Assembly (NCBI RefSeq): GCF_000721705.1
Contig: NZ_JOJL01000004.1
Span: forward strand, 434,001-498,000
Source of the DNA: Actinoplanes subtropicus
Lineage (GTDB): Bacteria; Actinomycetota; Actinomycetes; Mycobacteriales; Micromonosporaceae
Direction: 5' to 3'
Length of the DNA: 64,000 nucleotides
The translations under genes and the position numbers were made by a program. Below the pieces are notes generated by a model that searched no databases, was not told the DNA's origin, and saw only the letters and a program-made list of their open reading frames with translations. This document shows, one piece after another, positions 17,105 through 24,548 of the stretch. The first letter of the stretch is position 1, and every line of letters begins with the position of its first letter.

Positions 17105-18193
17105 ATGACCGGTACCGACGAGGCGATCGCCACGAGCCCGCTGGAGCAGAGCCGGGCGCTGGTCGGCCCGGGGGTGGACCGCATCCTGGTCCGGTCCCTC
17201 GAGGCCGCCCGCCGCCAGAGCAACGACGAGGGCTGGCAGGACGGCGTCGACACGGTGCAGGCGTTCCTGGTCGGCTCGGGCAAGCGGGTCCGCCCGCTCT
17301 TCTGCCACCTGGGCTGGCGCAGCGCCGACGGGCCGGACGAGCCCGGCATCCTCGAGGTGGCGGCAGCGCTGGAGATGTTCCACGGCTTCGCGCTGATCCA
17401 CGACGACGTGATGGACCGCAGCGACACCCGGCGGGGCGGCCCCACCGTGCACGTGAGCATGGCTCGGGCACACGAGCGGTGCGGCGGCCGGGGACGGTCT
17501 CTGGACTACGGGCGCAGCACCGCCATCCTGTGGGGCAACCTCTGCCTCACCTGGGCGGACGACCTCTTCCTGAACGCCCCGCTGCCGCCGGAGCGGATCG
17601 GCCCCGCCGTCGAGATCTTCCGCCGGATGCGGGCCGAGGTCCTGCTCGGGCAGTACCTCGACATCCGGGGCGAGGCGGTCACCGCCGATCTCCCGACCTC
17701 GTACCGGATTCTGCTTCTCAAGTCCGCCCGTTACACGGTGGAGCGGCCGCTGCAGATCGGTGCGACCCTGGCCGGTGCGTCCGAGCCGGTGCTGGCGGCG
17801 CTGTCCCGCTACGGGGTGGCTCTCGGGGTGGCCTTCCAGCTGCGGGACGACACCCTGGGCGCGTTCGGCAACGATGCCGAGACCGGCAAGTCGGCGACCA
17901 CCGACCTGCGGGACGGCAAGTCGACGGTCCTGATGGCGATGACCCGGCAGGCGGCGTCACCGGAGCAGCTCGCCGTCGTCGACCGCTGGCACGGCAACCC
18001 CGACCTGGACGACGAGGGGGTCGCCGCGCTGCGTCAGGTGATCGTCGACACCGGCAGCCTGCGCCAGGTGGAGCAGGTCATCGAGGAGCGGACCGAGGAG
18101 GCGGTGGCGGCTCTGCGCGACGCCGAGATCCCCGAGCCGGCCGGCCGGGCCCTCACCGAGATCGCCCACCAGCTCGTCCACCGCACCAACTGA
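17105..18193 (+). CDS. trans-Isoprenyl diphosphate synthase (FPP/GGPP type)
   Basis: This 362-residue enzyme has all the canonical features: GSGKRVRPLF for isopentenyl diphosphate binding, the first Asp-rich motif DDVMD in LIHDDVMDRSDTRRGG, and the second in FQLRDDTLGAFGND. The product is a short linear prenyl diphosphate; chain length cannot be read reliably. The start at 17105 follows GCGAGGAG and is preferred to a TTG at 17090. Unlike moeN5 it looks fully functional, so it probably supplies the C15 or C20 allylic substrate for the MoeO5-like enzyme. The S. ghanaensis moe clusters, as I know them, take farnesyl diphosphate from general metabolism, so this gene is an addition. It ends at a hairpin. 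Confidence 0.8.
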   Translation: MTGTDEAIATSPLEQSRALVGPGVDRILVRSLEAARRQSNDEGWQDGVDTVQAFLVGSGKRVRPLFCHLGWRSADGPDEPGILEVAAALEMFHGFALIHDDVMDRSDTRRGGPTVHVSMARAHERCGGRGRSLDYGRSTAILWGNLCLTWADDLFLNAPLPPERIGPAVEIFRRMRAEVLLGQYLDIRGEAVTADLPTSYRILLLKSARYTVERPLQIGATLAGASEPVLAALSRYGVALGVAFQLRDDTLGAFGNDAETGKSATTDLRDGKSTVLMAMTRQAASPEQLAVVDRWHGNPDLDDEGVAALRQVIVDTGSLRQVEQVIEERTEEAVAALRDAEIPEPAGRALTEIAHQLVHRTN

Positions 18194-18194
18194 C

Positions 18195-18235
18195 GTCGCG
18201 GAGGTGGGAGCCGTCCGGCCAGCCACCTCCGCGCG
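18195..18235. terminator. Bidirectional hairpin between convergent genes
   Basis: CGGAGGTGG (18199-18207) pairs perfectly with CCACCTCCG (18223-18231), extended by GTCG and CGAC outside a small bulge. It lies between the end of the biosynthetic operon and the convergent ABC-2 permease. There is no T-run, as is usual in high-GC actinobacteria. Confidence 0.65.
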
Positions 18236-18246
18236 ACGATCGCGTG

Positions 18247-18954
18247 CTAGCGCATAGCCGCCGCGACCGGCTGGCGAATGCTCTGCAGATGCTTGCGGCG
18301 GCGCAGTCGTACGACGGTGAGCACCCCGGTCAGCACGATCATGCCGACGGCCATGCCGAGGCCGTGCTGCAGGCCCCGGGTCAGATAGCCGGAGTCGACG
18401 TTGTCGACCACGTACGTTCCGATCTCCCGCGACGACCAGAACGGCAGGTATTTCGACGAGCTCTTGGCCGGGTCGACCGCCATCTGGACCCCGACCAGCC
18501 CGATGAGCAGCAGGGTGCCCTCCAGGTCGCGCGGCACCAGGGCGCCGATCAGCATGCCGAGCGGCACCGCGATCAGGGCGGTCAGCATGAGCATCAGGGC
18601 GAGCGCGCCCGGCCGCCGGATGTCCTGGTCGAAGTAGATCAGCAGGAAGTAGGCGCCGGCGATGGCCCACGAGACCAGCAGCAGCGACGCCAGCCGCCCG
18701 ATCAGCAGGGCGAGCGACGAGTAGCCGACCAGCCGGAGCCGGGGCTCGACCGTCTTCGCCGAGTTGCCGGAGAACAGCCCGGCGGTGCTGGCACCCCAAC
18801 CGAGGCCGAGGCTGGCGAACCGGATGGCTTGACCGGTCTGGTCGTGCCGCGCCGCGTAGAAGGCGAGGGGTAACAGAAACAGCATGCCGAGCACGGTCCG
18901 GCGCCGGGCCAGGTCACGTAGCACCATCTCGGCGACCGTGAGTACCTTGGTCAT
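18247..18954 (-). CDS. ABC-2 type transporter permease
   Basis: This 235-residue integral membrane protein has about six hydrophobic segments (for example VLGMLFLLPLAFYAA and LALMLMLTALIAVPLGMLIG) and a basic C-terminus. It has the size and look of an ABC-2 permease that works with the ATPase just upstream, whose stop overlaps this start by 4 bp. The moenomycin cluster encodes an ABC-2-like pair (MoeX5/MoeP5) thought to export the product; this pair may be the counterpart but could also serve the neighbouring adenylation operon. Codon 28 (18871-18873, minus strand) is TTA. Confidence 0.72.
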   Translation of the reverse strand: MTKVLTVAEMVLRDLARRRTVLGMLFLLPLAFYAARHDQTGQAIRFASLGLGWGASTAGLFSGNSAKTVEPRLRLVGYSSLALLIGRLASLLLVSWAIAGAYFLLIYFDQDIRRPGALALMLMLTALIAVPLGMLIGALVPRDLEGTLLLIGLVGVQMAVDPAKSSSKYLPFWSSREIGTYVVDNVDSGYLTRGLQHGLGMAVGMIVLTGVLTVVRLRRRKHLQSIRQPVAAAMR

Positions 18955-19655
18955 CGGTTTCGCTCACTTCCGGTCGGCGTGAGGTCCAGCACCTGGTCGA
19001 CGCGGTCCATCGCGTTGAGCATGTGGGTGATCACTACGATCGTGCGGCCGGTGTCGCGCAGCCGCCAGATCACCTCCCAGAAGTCGGTGTACGTGCCGCG
19101 GTCGAAGCCCTGATAGGGCTCGTCGAGCAGGAGGATGTCGTGCCCGCCGAGGACGGCGAGGATCACGTTGAGCTTCTGCCGGGTGCCGCCCGAGAGGTGT
19201 CGCGCCTGAACCTTCGGATCGGGCGACCAGCCGAGGCCGGCCGCCATCTCCCGGCCTCGCGATCGGGCCACGTCACGCTTCAGCCCGTTGCCCCGGCCGA
19301 AGAGGATGAAATGCTCGTCCGGACGCAGGAAGTCGAAGGTCCCGCCGGCCTGCGGGCAGTAGCCGATCGAGCCCTGCACCTCGACCTGGCCACTGTTCGG
19401 CGAGATCAGGCCGGCGCAGATCTTGAGGAACGTCGACTTCCCCGCCCCGTTCGCCCCGACCACCGCGGCGACCTCGCCGGCGTGCACCTCGAGGTTCACT
19501 CCGGAGAGCACCTCGCGACGGCCGAACCTCTTCGTGATGCCGCTGGCGCGCAGCCGGACGGGTGGCGACGGGGCGGCCACGTTTCCCCGCCCGTGCGACA
19601 TGCCGGCGGGCGGGCGTCGGTCCGGCGGCTCGCCAGGTTGCTGGCTGGTCCACAT
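18951..19655 (-). CDS. ABC transporter ATP-binding protein
   Basis: This 234-residue ATPase has Walker A GANGAGKST, signature LSGGTRQKL and Walker B ILLLDEPYQGFDRG. It has a Q-loop-like CPQAGG and a switch His in VVITHM. About 35 residues precede the ABC core, so an internal ATG at 19601 is a possible alternative start. It forms a two-gene unit with the ABC-2 permease. The upstream region carries a 20-bp spaced direct repeat, suggesting its own regulated promoter. It is likely to export the phosphoglycolipid or confer self-protection; this is inference from location. Confidence 0.75.
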   Translation of the reverse strand: MWTSQQPGEPPDRRPPAGMSHGRGNVAAPSPPVRLRASGITKRFGRREVLSGVNLEVHAGEVAAVVGANGAGKSTFLKICAGLISPNSGQVEVQGSIGYCPQAGGTFDFLRPDEHFILFGRGNGLKRDVARSRGREMAAGLGWSPDPKVQARHLSGGTRQKLNVILAVLGGHDILLLDEPYQGFDRGTYTDFWEVIWRLRDTGRTIVVITHMLNAMDRVDQVLDLTPTGSERNR

Positions 19656-19676
19656 TTGCTGGCTCAGGGCTCCCTT

Positions 19677-19691
19677 CGCTGTTTTACAGCG
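19677..19691. promoter_or_regulatory. Palindrome CGCTGT-TTT-ACAGCG upstream of ABC operon
   Basis: A perfect 6-bp inverted repeat with a 3-bp centre lies 22 bp before the ABC ATPase start. It may be an operator or a small mRNA hairpin in the 5' leader. Confidence 0.35.
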
Positions 19692-19720
19692 GGTTACGGC
19701 ACATCTGCACGACCAGGACG

Positions 19721-19756
19721 GACGATTCTATACATCGATGGACTATTCTATACATC
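19721..19756 (-). promoter_or_regulatory. Two 16-bp direct repeats, 20-bp period, in the ABC operon promoter region
   Basis: On the + strand GAC(G/T)ATTCTATACATC occurs at 19721-19736 and again at 19741-19756, differing at one base. The 20-bp period is close to two helical turns, as expected for tandem binding of a regulator on one DNA face. On the minus strand each copy reads GATGTATAGAAT, which also contains a TATAGAAT -10-like element. It is A+T-rich against the local background. Confidence 0.55.
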
Positions 19757-19778
19757 CCGGGCCACCGCGCCAGCCGCT

Positions 19779-20852
19779 TCAGGTGCCGGTCAGTCCCGCG
19801 TCTGATCGCCCCGCTCCGGTCGGAGCGGGGACACCGAAGAGCGCCTGGCCGAGCGGCCCCCGATGACCCTCCGCGTCACCGAACGTGAGGAACGGCCGGC
19901 CGGCACCTGTCTCGGCGAGCCGGCCCAGCTCCGCGGCGAGCACCGGCGACATCAGGAGATGCCGCTCGTTGCCCCGGGGCCGGAAGCCCCGCCGGCGCAG
20001 CACCTCGCTCCACCGGGTGTCGGAGAACGAAGCCAGCACCACCATCGCCCCGGCGCGGGCCAGCCAGGCGTGCGCCGCACCGAGCACCGCACCGGCGTGC
20101 CGCACCGGTCCGAAAGCATCCCAGATCGCCCCGACGCGCAGCGACCGGAACCGCGGATGGCGCACGAAACGACGGATCCCGACCACCGCCCAGCCGAGCA
20201 CCGCGGCGTCCCGGCGGATCACCAAACGGTGGAATCCATGGTCGTCGGTGGGATAGACGGCGTTCAGCGTGGCCGCGTCCCGCCCCGGCACGAACGAGTA
20301 GTCGGCGCCGCCGTCCCGGCGCACGGCGTCGGCCCAGTCACCGAAGTCCCGCTCGACGGTGACCCGCACGTCGGCCGGCCCGCGGCGCAGCGACCGCCAC
20401 AGCGGCACGCCCCACCAGACGAGCGTCGGGCTGGCCCACGACCGCCAGCCGAACATGCCGAACAACTCCCGCACGTCCGGGCGGGTCTCCAGGCCCCAGC
20501 CGTACAGCCGGGGCCCGCGGCGCATCATGTCCTTGATCAGAGCGAACGACGTCCGCGCGTGCCGGCTGTCGGCGGCACCCTCGGAATACGGTCCCTGTAC
20601 CGACGCGACCTGTTCCGGGCGGCCACCGATCAGAGCCGCCTCGTGCCGTAGCACATAGCCGCCGTGCGCACGCTCGTCGTCGCCGAGCGCCACGAAGAGC
20701 TCCCGGTGGGTCGGGCAGCCCGGCGCCGGCGCCAGCCAGTCCGGCACCGGATCCTCGAAGAACCCGCTCTTGCCGGCCGCGGCCATCCTGGCGTTGAAGG
20801 CACGCACCGCCGGCCGCCATCGCTCGTCGTGCGCCCGCACCTGGATCGTCAA
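19779..20852 (-). CDS. GNAT-like acyltransferase, probably double-domain
   Basis: This 357-residue protein has two GNAT-like halves. The first runs around residues 1-150 (FVALGDDERAHGGYVLRHEAAL, with ALIKDMMRR). The second follows at about 170-320 (RLVIRRDAAVLGWAVVG, then VLRRRGFRPRGNERHLL). The start is a TTG at 20852 overlapping the methyltransferase stop (TTGA), chosen because the frame has no nearer upstream start and the coupling matches the rest of the operon. Such proteins often take an acyl group from a carrier protein or CoA. With an adenylation enzyme and carrier protein in the same operon, it may be the final acyl or aminoacyl transferase. The substrate is unknown. Confidence 0.5.
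   Translation of the reverse strand: MTIQVRAHDERWRPAVRAFNARMAAAGKSGFFEDPVPDWLAPAPGCPTHRELFVALGDDERAHGGYVLRHEAALIGGRPEQVASVQGPYSEGAADSRHARTSFALIKDMMRRGPRLYGWGLETRPDVRELFGMFGWRSWASPTLVWWGVPLWRSLRRGPADVRVTVERDFGDWADAVRRDGGADYSFVPGRDAATLNAVYPTDDHGFHRLVIRRDAAVLGWAVVGIRRFVRHPRFRSLRVGAIWDAFGPVRHAGAVLGAAHAWLARAGAMVVLASFSDTRWSEVLRRRGFRPRGNERHLLMSPVLAAELGRLAETGAGRPFLTFGDAEGHRGPLGQALFGVPAPTGAGRSDAGLTGT
19809..19830. terminator. Perfect 9-bp hairpin at the 3' end of the GNAT gene
   Basis: CCCCGCTCC (19809-19817) and GGAGCGGGG (19822-19830) form a perfect stem with a 4-nt loop, inside the last codons of the GNAT-like gene. It may end or attenuate transcription of the minus-strand operon before the ABC genes. 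No T-tract follows. Confidence 0.4.
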
Positions 20853-21670
20853 CGGGCCGCGTCCCGCGGCTCCGCCCGGACGTGCAGCAGGTGCAGCGTG
20901 TAGGGCACTCCGGCCGGTGTCTCGAGCGCGCCGATCGCGGCCCGGACCTCGGCCTCGCAGTCGTCGCGGGCCGGGCCGCCGAACTCCAGCAGCTGCCCCT
21001 CGATCCGCACCCACCAGGCCATGTGCCCGGCCACGGTGTCGTACCGGGTGTCGAACCACTCCCGCACCGTGACCCGCCGGGCCGGCAGCGCGTCGGTGAA
21101 GATCTTCGCTGCCTCCTCCCGGGTGAGCTGGCATCGCAGTCGGGCCGCCCCGAACACCCGGGCCGGGCCGAAGTGCCGCAGGAAGATCGGGGTGGTCGCC
21201 TTGATGAACTCCCGCCCGCTGAACCGGCCGATGAAGAACAGGTCGGCCCGGCCGTCCGGGGCCAGGACCCGGCCGATCTCGGCCGCGCCGGCCGCCGGGT
21301 CGCTGACCCAGTGGAAGGCCATCAGGCTGTACAGGTAGTCGACCGAGCCGGCCGGGAGCCGCAGGTCCTCGAACCGGGCGTCGGTGACGCCGGCGCCCGC
21401 GATGTCCCCGATCCGGCCGGCCGCGATGTCCCGTAGGCCGGCGGCCGGTTCCACGCCGACCAGCCGGGCCCCGGGCGCCCGCCGGTGGACCTCGCGCAGC
21501 GCGGACCCGTCGCCGCAGCCGACATCGACGATCGTCCGGTCGCTCGGCCTCGGGTCGAGCGACGGCCACAACTCGCGGGTCGCCAGGCCCCAGCACGACT
21601 GCTGGTTCTCGGCGCCGGCGTACTCGTCGGCGCGGCGCGAGTAGGTCTCGACGATCGGGTCAGCCGACAT
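20849..21670 (-). CDS. SAM-dependent methyltransferase (class I)
   Basis: This 273-residue protein has the class I SAM-binding motif VDVGCGDGSALREV, an acidic residue after strand 2 (VGVEPA), and the later LMAFHWVSDPAAGAAEIGRVL typical of the UbiE/methyltransferase-11 family. It overlaps the carrier-protein gene by 11 bp and the GNAT gene by 4 bp, so it is part of the four-gene operon. It could methylate a carrier-bound acyl/aminoacyl group or a sugar on the product. Specificity cannot be read from sequence. Confidence 0.7.
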   Translation of the reverse strand: MSADPIVETYSRRADEYAGAENQQSCWGLATRELWPSLDPRPSDRTIVDVGCGDGSALREVHRRAPGARLVGVEPAAGLRDIAAGRIGDIAGAGVTDARFEDLRLPAGSVDYLYSLMAFHWVSDPAAGAAEIGRVLAPDGRADLFFIGRFSGREFIKATTPIFLRHFGPARVFGAARLRCQLTREEAAKIFTDALPARRVTVREWFDTRYDTVAGHMAWWVRIEGQLLEFGGPARDDCEAEVRAAIGALETPAGVPYTLHLLHVRAEPRDAAR

Positions 21671-21935
21671 CGGCGCCCTCCTTCGACGTGTACAACCGGC
21701 ACAGACTGCGGACCGTGGCCAGGTCGTCGAAGTCCAGGTCGACCAGGTCCACGGTCCGGCCGGTGCGCTCGGCCAGGAAGGTCATCAGCTGGACGAAGCC
21801 GAGAGAGTCGAGCACCCCGACGGTGAGCAGATCGGTCTCGGCGGTGACCGGGGTGTCCATCGTCTCCCGGTCGACGCGGTGCGCCCGGACCCAGTCCAGG
21901 GCCTCCGCCACGAGGTTGTCGGTCGGGCCGGTCAT
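21660..21935 (-). CDS. Acyl/peptidyl carrier protein
   Basis: This 91-residue acidic helical protein has GVLDSLGFVQLM; Ser44 is the expected phosphopantetheine site (the DSL motif). It overlaps the adenylation gene by 1 bp (TGATG) and the methyltransferase by 11 bp. As a free-standing carrier beside a free-standing adenylation enzyme it resembles DltA/DltC-type pairs. It probably holds an activated amino or other carboxylic acid for transfer by the GNAT-like enzyme. Confidence 0.75.
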   Translation of the reverse strand: MTGPTDNLVAEALDWVRAHRVDRETMDTPVTAETDLLTVGVLDSLGFVQLMTFLAERTGRTVDLVDLDFDDLATVRSLCRLYTSKEGADVG

Positions 21936-23503
21936 CAGGTTTGTCCACCTTCCTGCAGGAGAGCGGCGGCGGCCTTGCGGTCCAGCTTGCCGTTGGGATT
22001 ACGGGGGATCTCGTCGACGACGAGCACGCGGCGCGGCACCATGTAGCCCGGCAGCGACCGGGCGCAGGCATCGATGATCTGTCGTGGCGCCCGGTCGCCG
22101 CCGCGTGCCACCACGGCCACGAGGTGTTCGACGGCGGAGGCGCTCGGCCACGGCACGGCCAACGCGTCGGGGCGGTCGCAGGCGGTCCGCAGCACGTGGT
22201 CGACCTCGAGGAGTTCGACCCGGAATCCGTTGATCTTGATCTGGTCGTCGGTCCGCCCGTGGTAGTGGAGCAGACCCGATCCGTCCGCCCGGACCAGGTC
22301 ACCGGTGCGGAACCAGCGGGCGTCCGGGCCGGTGACGAACCGGGACGCGGTGCGGACCGGATCGTTCCAGTAGCCGGCCGCGACCTGCGAGCCGGCGAGC
22401 CACAGTTCCCCCGTCGCACCCCGTGCCGCCGGCGCGCCGGCGACGTGCACGGTGGCCTGCTGCCCGGGGAACGCGTGCCCGATCGGCAGGACCCCGTTGC
22501 CGTCGCCGAGCCACGCCGACACGTCGGGGCCGGGCTGGAACCCGGTCACCGCGATCGTCGCCTCGGTCGGCCCGTAAAGATTGTCCAAGATGGCCGTCGC
22601 GGCCGCGGACTGCCAGGCGGCGGCCACCGCGGCGGTAAGCGGCTCGCCGCAGAAGATGCTCCAGCGCAGGGACGGCAGCGTCCCGGCACCGAGCACGCCC
22701 AGCGCACTCGAACGCGCGGCGGCCGAGGGAACGCTGAACCAGGCGGTGAGCTGGTGACGCCGGATGAAGGCCACCGGTTGCATCAGCGCTCGCGCCGACA
22801 GCGGATAGAGGCAGGCGCCGGCCTGCCAGGTGGCGAACATGTCATGGACGCTCAGGTCGAACGTGAGGTCGAAGGTCTGCGAGGTGCGGTCGTCCGGGTT
22901 CAGGTCGTGCCGCCCGGCGACCGCCGCCAGATAGGCCAGGACGCTTTGCTGGCGGACCGGGACACCGCTCGGCGCGCCGGTCGTGCCGGAGGTGAAGAGC
23001 AGGTAGGCCACGTCGCCGGCCGGGTCGACCGGGTCGTGGCGGGCCGGCTCCCCGGACTCCGGGTCGACCCGGACGACCCGGTGCCGGGCGCGCACCGCGC
23101 CGGCCGGCTCGCCGGCGCCGCCGTACACCACGACGGTGATCTGCTCGGGCAGCCCGGCGGTCAACTCGATCAGGTCGATGCCGAGCGAGCCGTCCACGAC
23201 GAGCGTGCCGGCGCCGGACGTGGCCAGCATCGCCGCGTTGCGCCGGACCGGGTAGCGCGGGTTCAGTGGCACGTAGCCGCGCCCCGACCACAGCGTGGCG
23301 AGCACGGCCGCATAGCCGGGCGCGTCCCGGTTCACCAGGACCGCGCCGAGCGCCGGGGCGGAGGTGGCCGGCGGCAGCGCGGCGGCTGCCCGGCGGACCA
23401 GGGTGAGCAGTTGGGAATAGGTCACCGGCCGGCCGTCGTGAATTGCCGAACGCCCCGGAAAACGACGCACCGAGGTGAGCACACTTTCCAGCAACGAAGT
23501 CAT
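21935..23503 (-). CDS. Adenylate-forming enzyme (stand-alone adenylation domain)
   Basis: This 522-residue ANL-family enzyme shows the usual core motifs in order: LLFTSGTTGAPSGVPV (A3 phosphate loop), FDLTFDLSVHD (A4), LYGPTEATI (A5), WFRTGDLV (A7), GRTDDQIKINGFRVEL (A8) and NPNGKLDRKA with the catalytic Lys (A10). The overall pattern resembles amino-acid adenylation domains and DltA. It is the first gene of a minus-strand operon and directly precedes its likely partner carrier protein. It activates a carboxylic or amino acid as the adenylate and loads it onto the carrier. The substrate is unpredicted. Confidence 0.8.
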   Translation of the reverse strand: MTSLLESVLTSVRRFPGRSAIHDGRPVTYSQLLTLVRRAAAALPPATSAPALGAVLVNRDAPGYAAVLATLWSGRGYVPLNPRYPVRRNAAMLATSGAGTLVVDGSLGIDLIELTAGLPEQITVVVYGGAGEPAGAVRARHRVVRVDPESGEPARHDPVDPAGDVAYLLFTSGTTGAPSGVPVRQQSVLAYLAAVAGRHDLNPDDRTSQTFDLTFDLSVHDMFATWQAGACLYPLSARALMQPVAFIRRHQLTAWFSVPSAAARSSALGVLGAGTLPSLRWSIFCGEPLTAAVAAAWQSAAATAILDNLYGPTEATIAVTGFQPGPDVSAWLGDGNGVLPIGHAFPGQQATVHVAGAPAARGATGELWLAGSQVAAGYWNDPVRTASRFVTGPDARWFRTGDLVRADGSGLLHYHGRTDDQIKINGFRVELLEVDHVLRTACDRPDALAVPWPSASAVEHLVAVVARGGDRAPRQIIDACARSLPGYMVPRRVLVVDEIPRNPNGKLDRKAAAALLQEGGQT

Positions 23504-23603
23504 GCTGCCGGGTCGTGGACGCCGGGGGGATGGACAACGGGCATGGCGGCATGATACTCCACAATGGAGGCCGCCGGTCCATGGCTTGTCATCGAAATGC
23601 TCG

Positions 23604-24317
23604 TCACGCCCGGCCGAACAGATTCGCGTGGTTCACCCAGAGCCAGGCCACATAGTCCCGGAGCTCCGCCGGGGTCGCCAGCCATCCGTTGCCGGCATAC
23701 GTGAGGATGCGTCGCATTTCCCCGGACAGCAGGTCATATGCGTTCATGCCGGTCTCCGCGACCGTCGCATGCGGCGGAACCGGCACCGCCGCCGGAATCA
23801 CCGGAACGCCGAGCCCGCGGTCGTCGAATGCTTTGAGGACGGTGAGAAATGCTCGCGGAAGGTGGTACGGGGACACCGTCAGCGCCACACTCCGAATGGC
23901 CAGCCGACGCACCTGATCGGCGATCCAGGCGGCTTGCAGCGCGGTATTCGGCGCGGGCTCCGGCTGGATGTGCACGCCGTCGTATCGGCGCAGTCCGAGA
24001 TCTCGGAGATAGCTCCGGGTCACCTCGACATGCGTACGCTCGGCGGGATTTCCCCCGGACACCAGAAGGAACCGGAGATGCGGTTCCGAATTCCACAGAT
24101 CGACTGCGTGTCGCAGGCGTGTTTCCTCGCCCTGCCCGATCGGCACCGCGACGGCGTCGAGCACTCCCATGGCCGGCGGCGGAACGGTGAGAACCGCGAA
24201 GACCGTGCCCATGAGATCGAGCAGATCGTCGTTGCCGACCCCGTCGAAGGCAGTGCCTCGCACGACCCTCGGGGTCGACATCTCGAGCCCTGACCCGGCC
24301 CTCGGCATCCCTGTCAC
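23604..24317 (-). CDS. YdcF/SanA-like DUF218 protein
   Basis: This 237-residue protein has the DUF218 features VAVPIGQGEETRLRHAVDL, FLLVSGGNPAERTHVEV, PAPNTALQAAWI and ALTVSPYHLPRAFL. Members (YdcF, SanA, ElyC) are linked to envelope or lipid-carrier metabolism, though their reactions are poorly defined. No membrane helix is evident here, unlike SanA. It reads from a GTG at 24317; ATGs at 24308 and 24281 are alternatives. It is separated from the adenylation operon by 100 bp and is divergent from the UDP-sugar dehydrogenase, so its link to either is uncertain. Confidence 0.65.
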   Translation of the reverse strand: MTGMPRAGSGLEMSTPRVVRGTAFDGVGNDDLLDLMGTVFAVLTVPPPAMGVLDAVAVPIGQGEETRLRHAVDLWNSEPHLRFLLVSGGNPAERTHVEVTRSYLRDLGLRRYDGVHIQPEPAPNTALQAAWIADQVRRLAIRSVALTVSPYHLPRAFLTVLKAFDDRGLGVPVIPAAVPVPPHATVAETGMNAYDLLSGEMRRILTYAGNGWLATPAELRDYVAWLWVNHANLFGRA

Positions 24318-24458
24318 CTGGCTCCGATCCGACCGACGCCTCGTCCGCGGCTCAACCTACCATCCCGCCGCCCGGTTTTTTGGACACCGACTTTGAGCTG
24401 CGGGAACAGTGCAAACATCGCTTCGTCCGCGCGGTCGCGGCCCCCACAAGACATCGAT

Positions 24459-24475
24459 GGAGGATAGGATCCTCC
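24459..24475. other. Small hairpin upstream of UDP-sugar dehydrogenase
   Basis: GGAGGAT (24459-24465) and ATCCTCC (24469-24475) form a perfect 7-bp stem with a 3-nt loop. It lies in the divergent intergenic region and includes a Shine-Dalgarno-like GGAGGA, so it could mask a ribosome binding site or act as an operator. Confidence 0.3.
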
Positions 24476-24548
24476 GCGATAGGTGGCCCAGGAGATGCGG
24501 GACCGTCGATCTCCTGAGCCGCCGGCCGATCCGGCCTGCATGGGGGGC

